A stretch of 7,659 nt of DNA, taken from assembly GCA_036380435.1 (NCBI GenBank), contig DASVES010000420.1, positions 1 to 7,659 on the forward strand, written 5' to 3'. The notes under the pieces are model-generated. The model saw nothing but the letters and a program-made list of their open reading frames with translations. It ran no database searches and was not told the origin of the DNA. Origin of the DNA: DASQDT01 sp036380435. Its GTDB lineage: Bacteria; Acidobacteriota; Blastocatellia; Pyrinomonadales; Pyrinomonadaceae. The position numbers were made by a program, and so were the translations under genes. This document shows positions 4,453-7,659 of this stretch, piece after piece (the first letter of the stretch is position 1; each line of letters starts with the position of its first letter).

Positions 4453-4684
4453 CCCTTCCCGCCGCGCGCTGACACACGCCGAACTTCACCCTTCCGTCGG
4501 AGCGAGAGGGGCGTGTGATGTGGACCTTACTGAATCGGGGGTGGCCTCACGGCCTCCCGTCTGCGCGCCGCTGATGCCTGGCTAATTCGGGCGTTATGCT
4601 GTCGTCTTACATTTGTGAGTGTGCAGAGAAAACCTGACTCAATACCCTGACGAATCTTCAGAGAAAGTATTGGGCGGGAAAGTT
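4453..4684. other. Intergenic region with inverted repeats, no gene seen
   Basis: No frame here resembles a protein. CACACGCC (4473-4480) and GGCGTGTG (4510-4517) form an 8-bp stem around a 29-nt loop. GGCC-TCAC-GGCC (4543-4554), flanked after one mismatch by GGG/CCC, makes a second hairpin whose minus-strand loop is GTGA, a GNRA tetraloop. This stretch and the GWTHIV fragment together look like degraded DNA between the rpoC terminator and the next intact gene. Confidence 0.45.
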
Positions 4685-4724
4685 AAAGGGCCGGCGGGGG
4701 TTTCTAAACCCCCGCCGACCCTTT
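4685..4724 (-). terminator. Intrinsic terminator of rpoC
   Basis: On the minus strand 4724-4706 pairs with 4703-4685 as a 19-bp stem with one G-U wobble and a 2-nt apex (in practice a slightly larger loop). The stem starts AAAGGG, ends CCCTTT and is followed by AACTTT. It begins 27 nt after the rpoC stop codon. The stem is very strong and the U-tract moderate. It should end most rpoBC transcripts before the accessory genes. Confidence 0.85.
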
Positions 4725-4751
4725 TCTACTTCGGACAGTTGAAGGCGAAGC

Positions 4752-7659
<2,908 letters not shown>

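Noticed and set aside
4573..4600. Integron attC-like half site (GCTAATTCGGGCGTTATGC)
   Set aside because: The matching left half with a complementary RYYYAAC core is not found upstream, and GTTATGC departs from the GTTRRRY consensus.

Overview
The window comes from a GC-rich bacterial chromosome. My best placement is Acidobacteriota, probably Blastocatellia/Pyrinomonadales. The placement rests on the style of the accessory proteins: an Asn-rich secreted membrane protein with a carboxypeptidase-regulatory-like domain, and a 'GWTHIV' propeller-like fragment. It also rests on an RpoC whose inferred length and Zn-site spacing match the long form with an insertion in the trigger loop. This is an inference and no marker search was possible.

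Two core genes lie on the minus strand and frame the window. At the right is the 3' two thirds of rpoC (4752-7659, running off the end), closed by a strong intrinsic terminator at 4685-4724. At the left is rpsL (162-569). In many bacteria rpoC and rpsL are near neighbours in the rpoBC-str region. Here about 4.2 kb separates them, and rpsL has its own near-consensus promoter at 1006-1034, about 430 nt upstream of its GTG start. The intervening DNA therefore breaks any rpoC-to-rpsL read-through, and the ribosomal protein gene is re-started from a long, structured leader.

The intervening segment is a mosaic. On the plus strand, 1182-2203 holds a phage-type protein with an ETSSVGRALALLGF core, then an intact minimal nucleotidyltransferase (MntA-type antitoxin), then the first few codons of its HEPN partner (HepT-type toxin), which is cut off within about 15 codons and followed by palindromic repeats. 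On the minus strand, 2435-2857 encodes a small protein with a histone-fold-like helical segment fused to one or two membrane helices, driven by a recognisable promoter. At 3198-4070 lies the Asn-rich, three-helix membrane protein with a C-terminal beta-sandwich-like domain. At 4171-4452 there is debris of a GWTHIV-repeat protein, overlapped on the other strand by a short ORF with coding-like codon use, then a 10-bp-stem hairpin that shares bases with a 24-bp perfect palindrome.

The 3' side of rpsL carries two facing arrays of a 7-bp repeat. The most interesting points are the interrupted rpoC/rpsL arrangement with its long leader, the histone-like membrane protein, the orphan antitoxin, and the mutually exclusive hairpins near 4402-4447.
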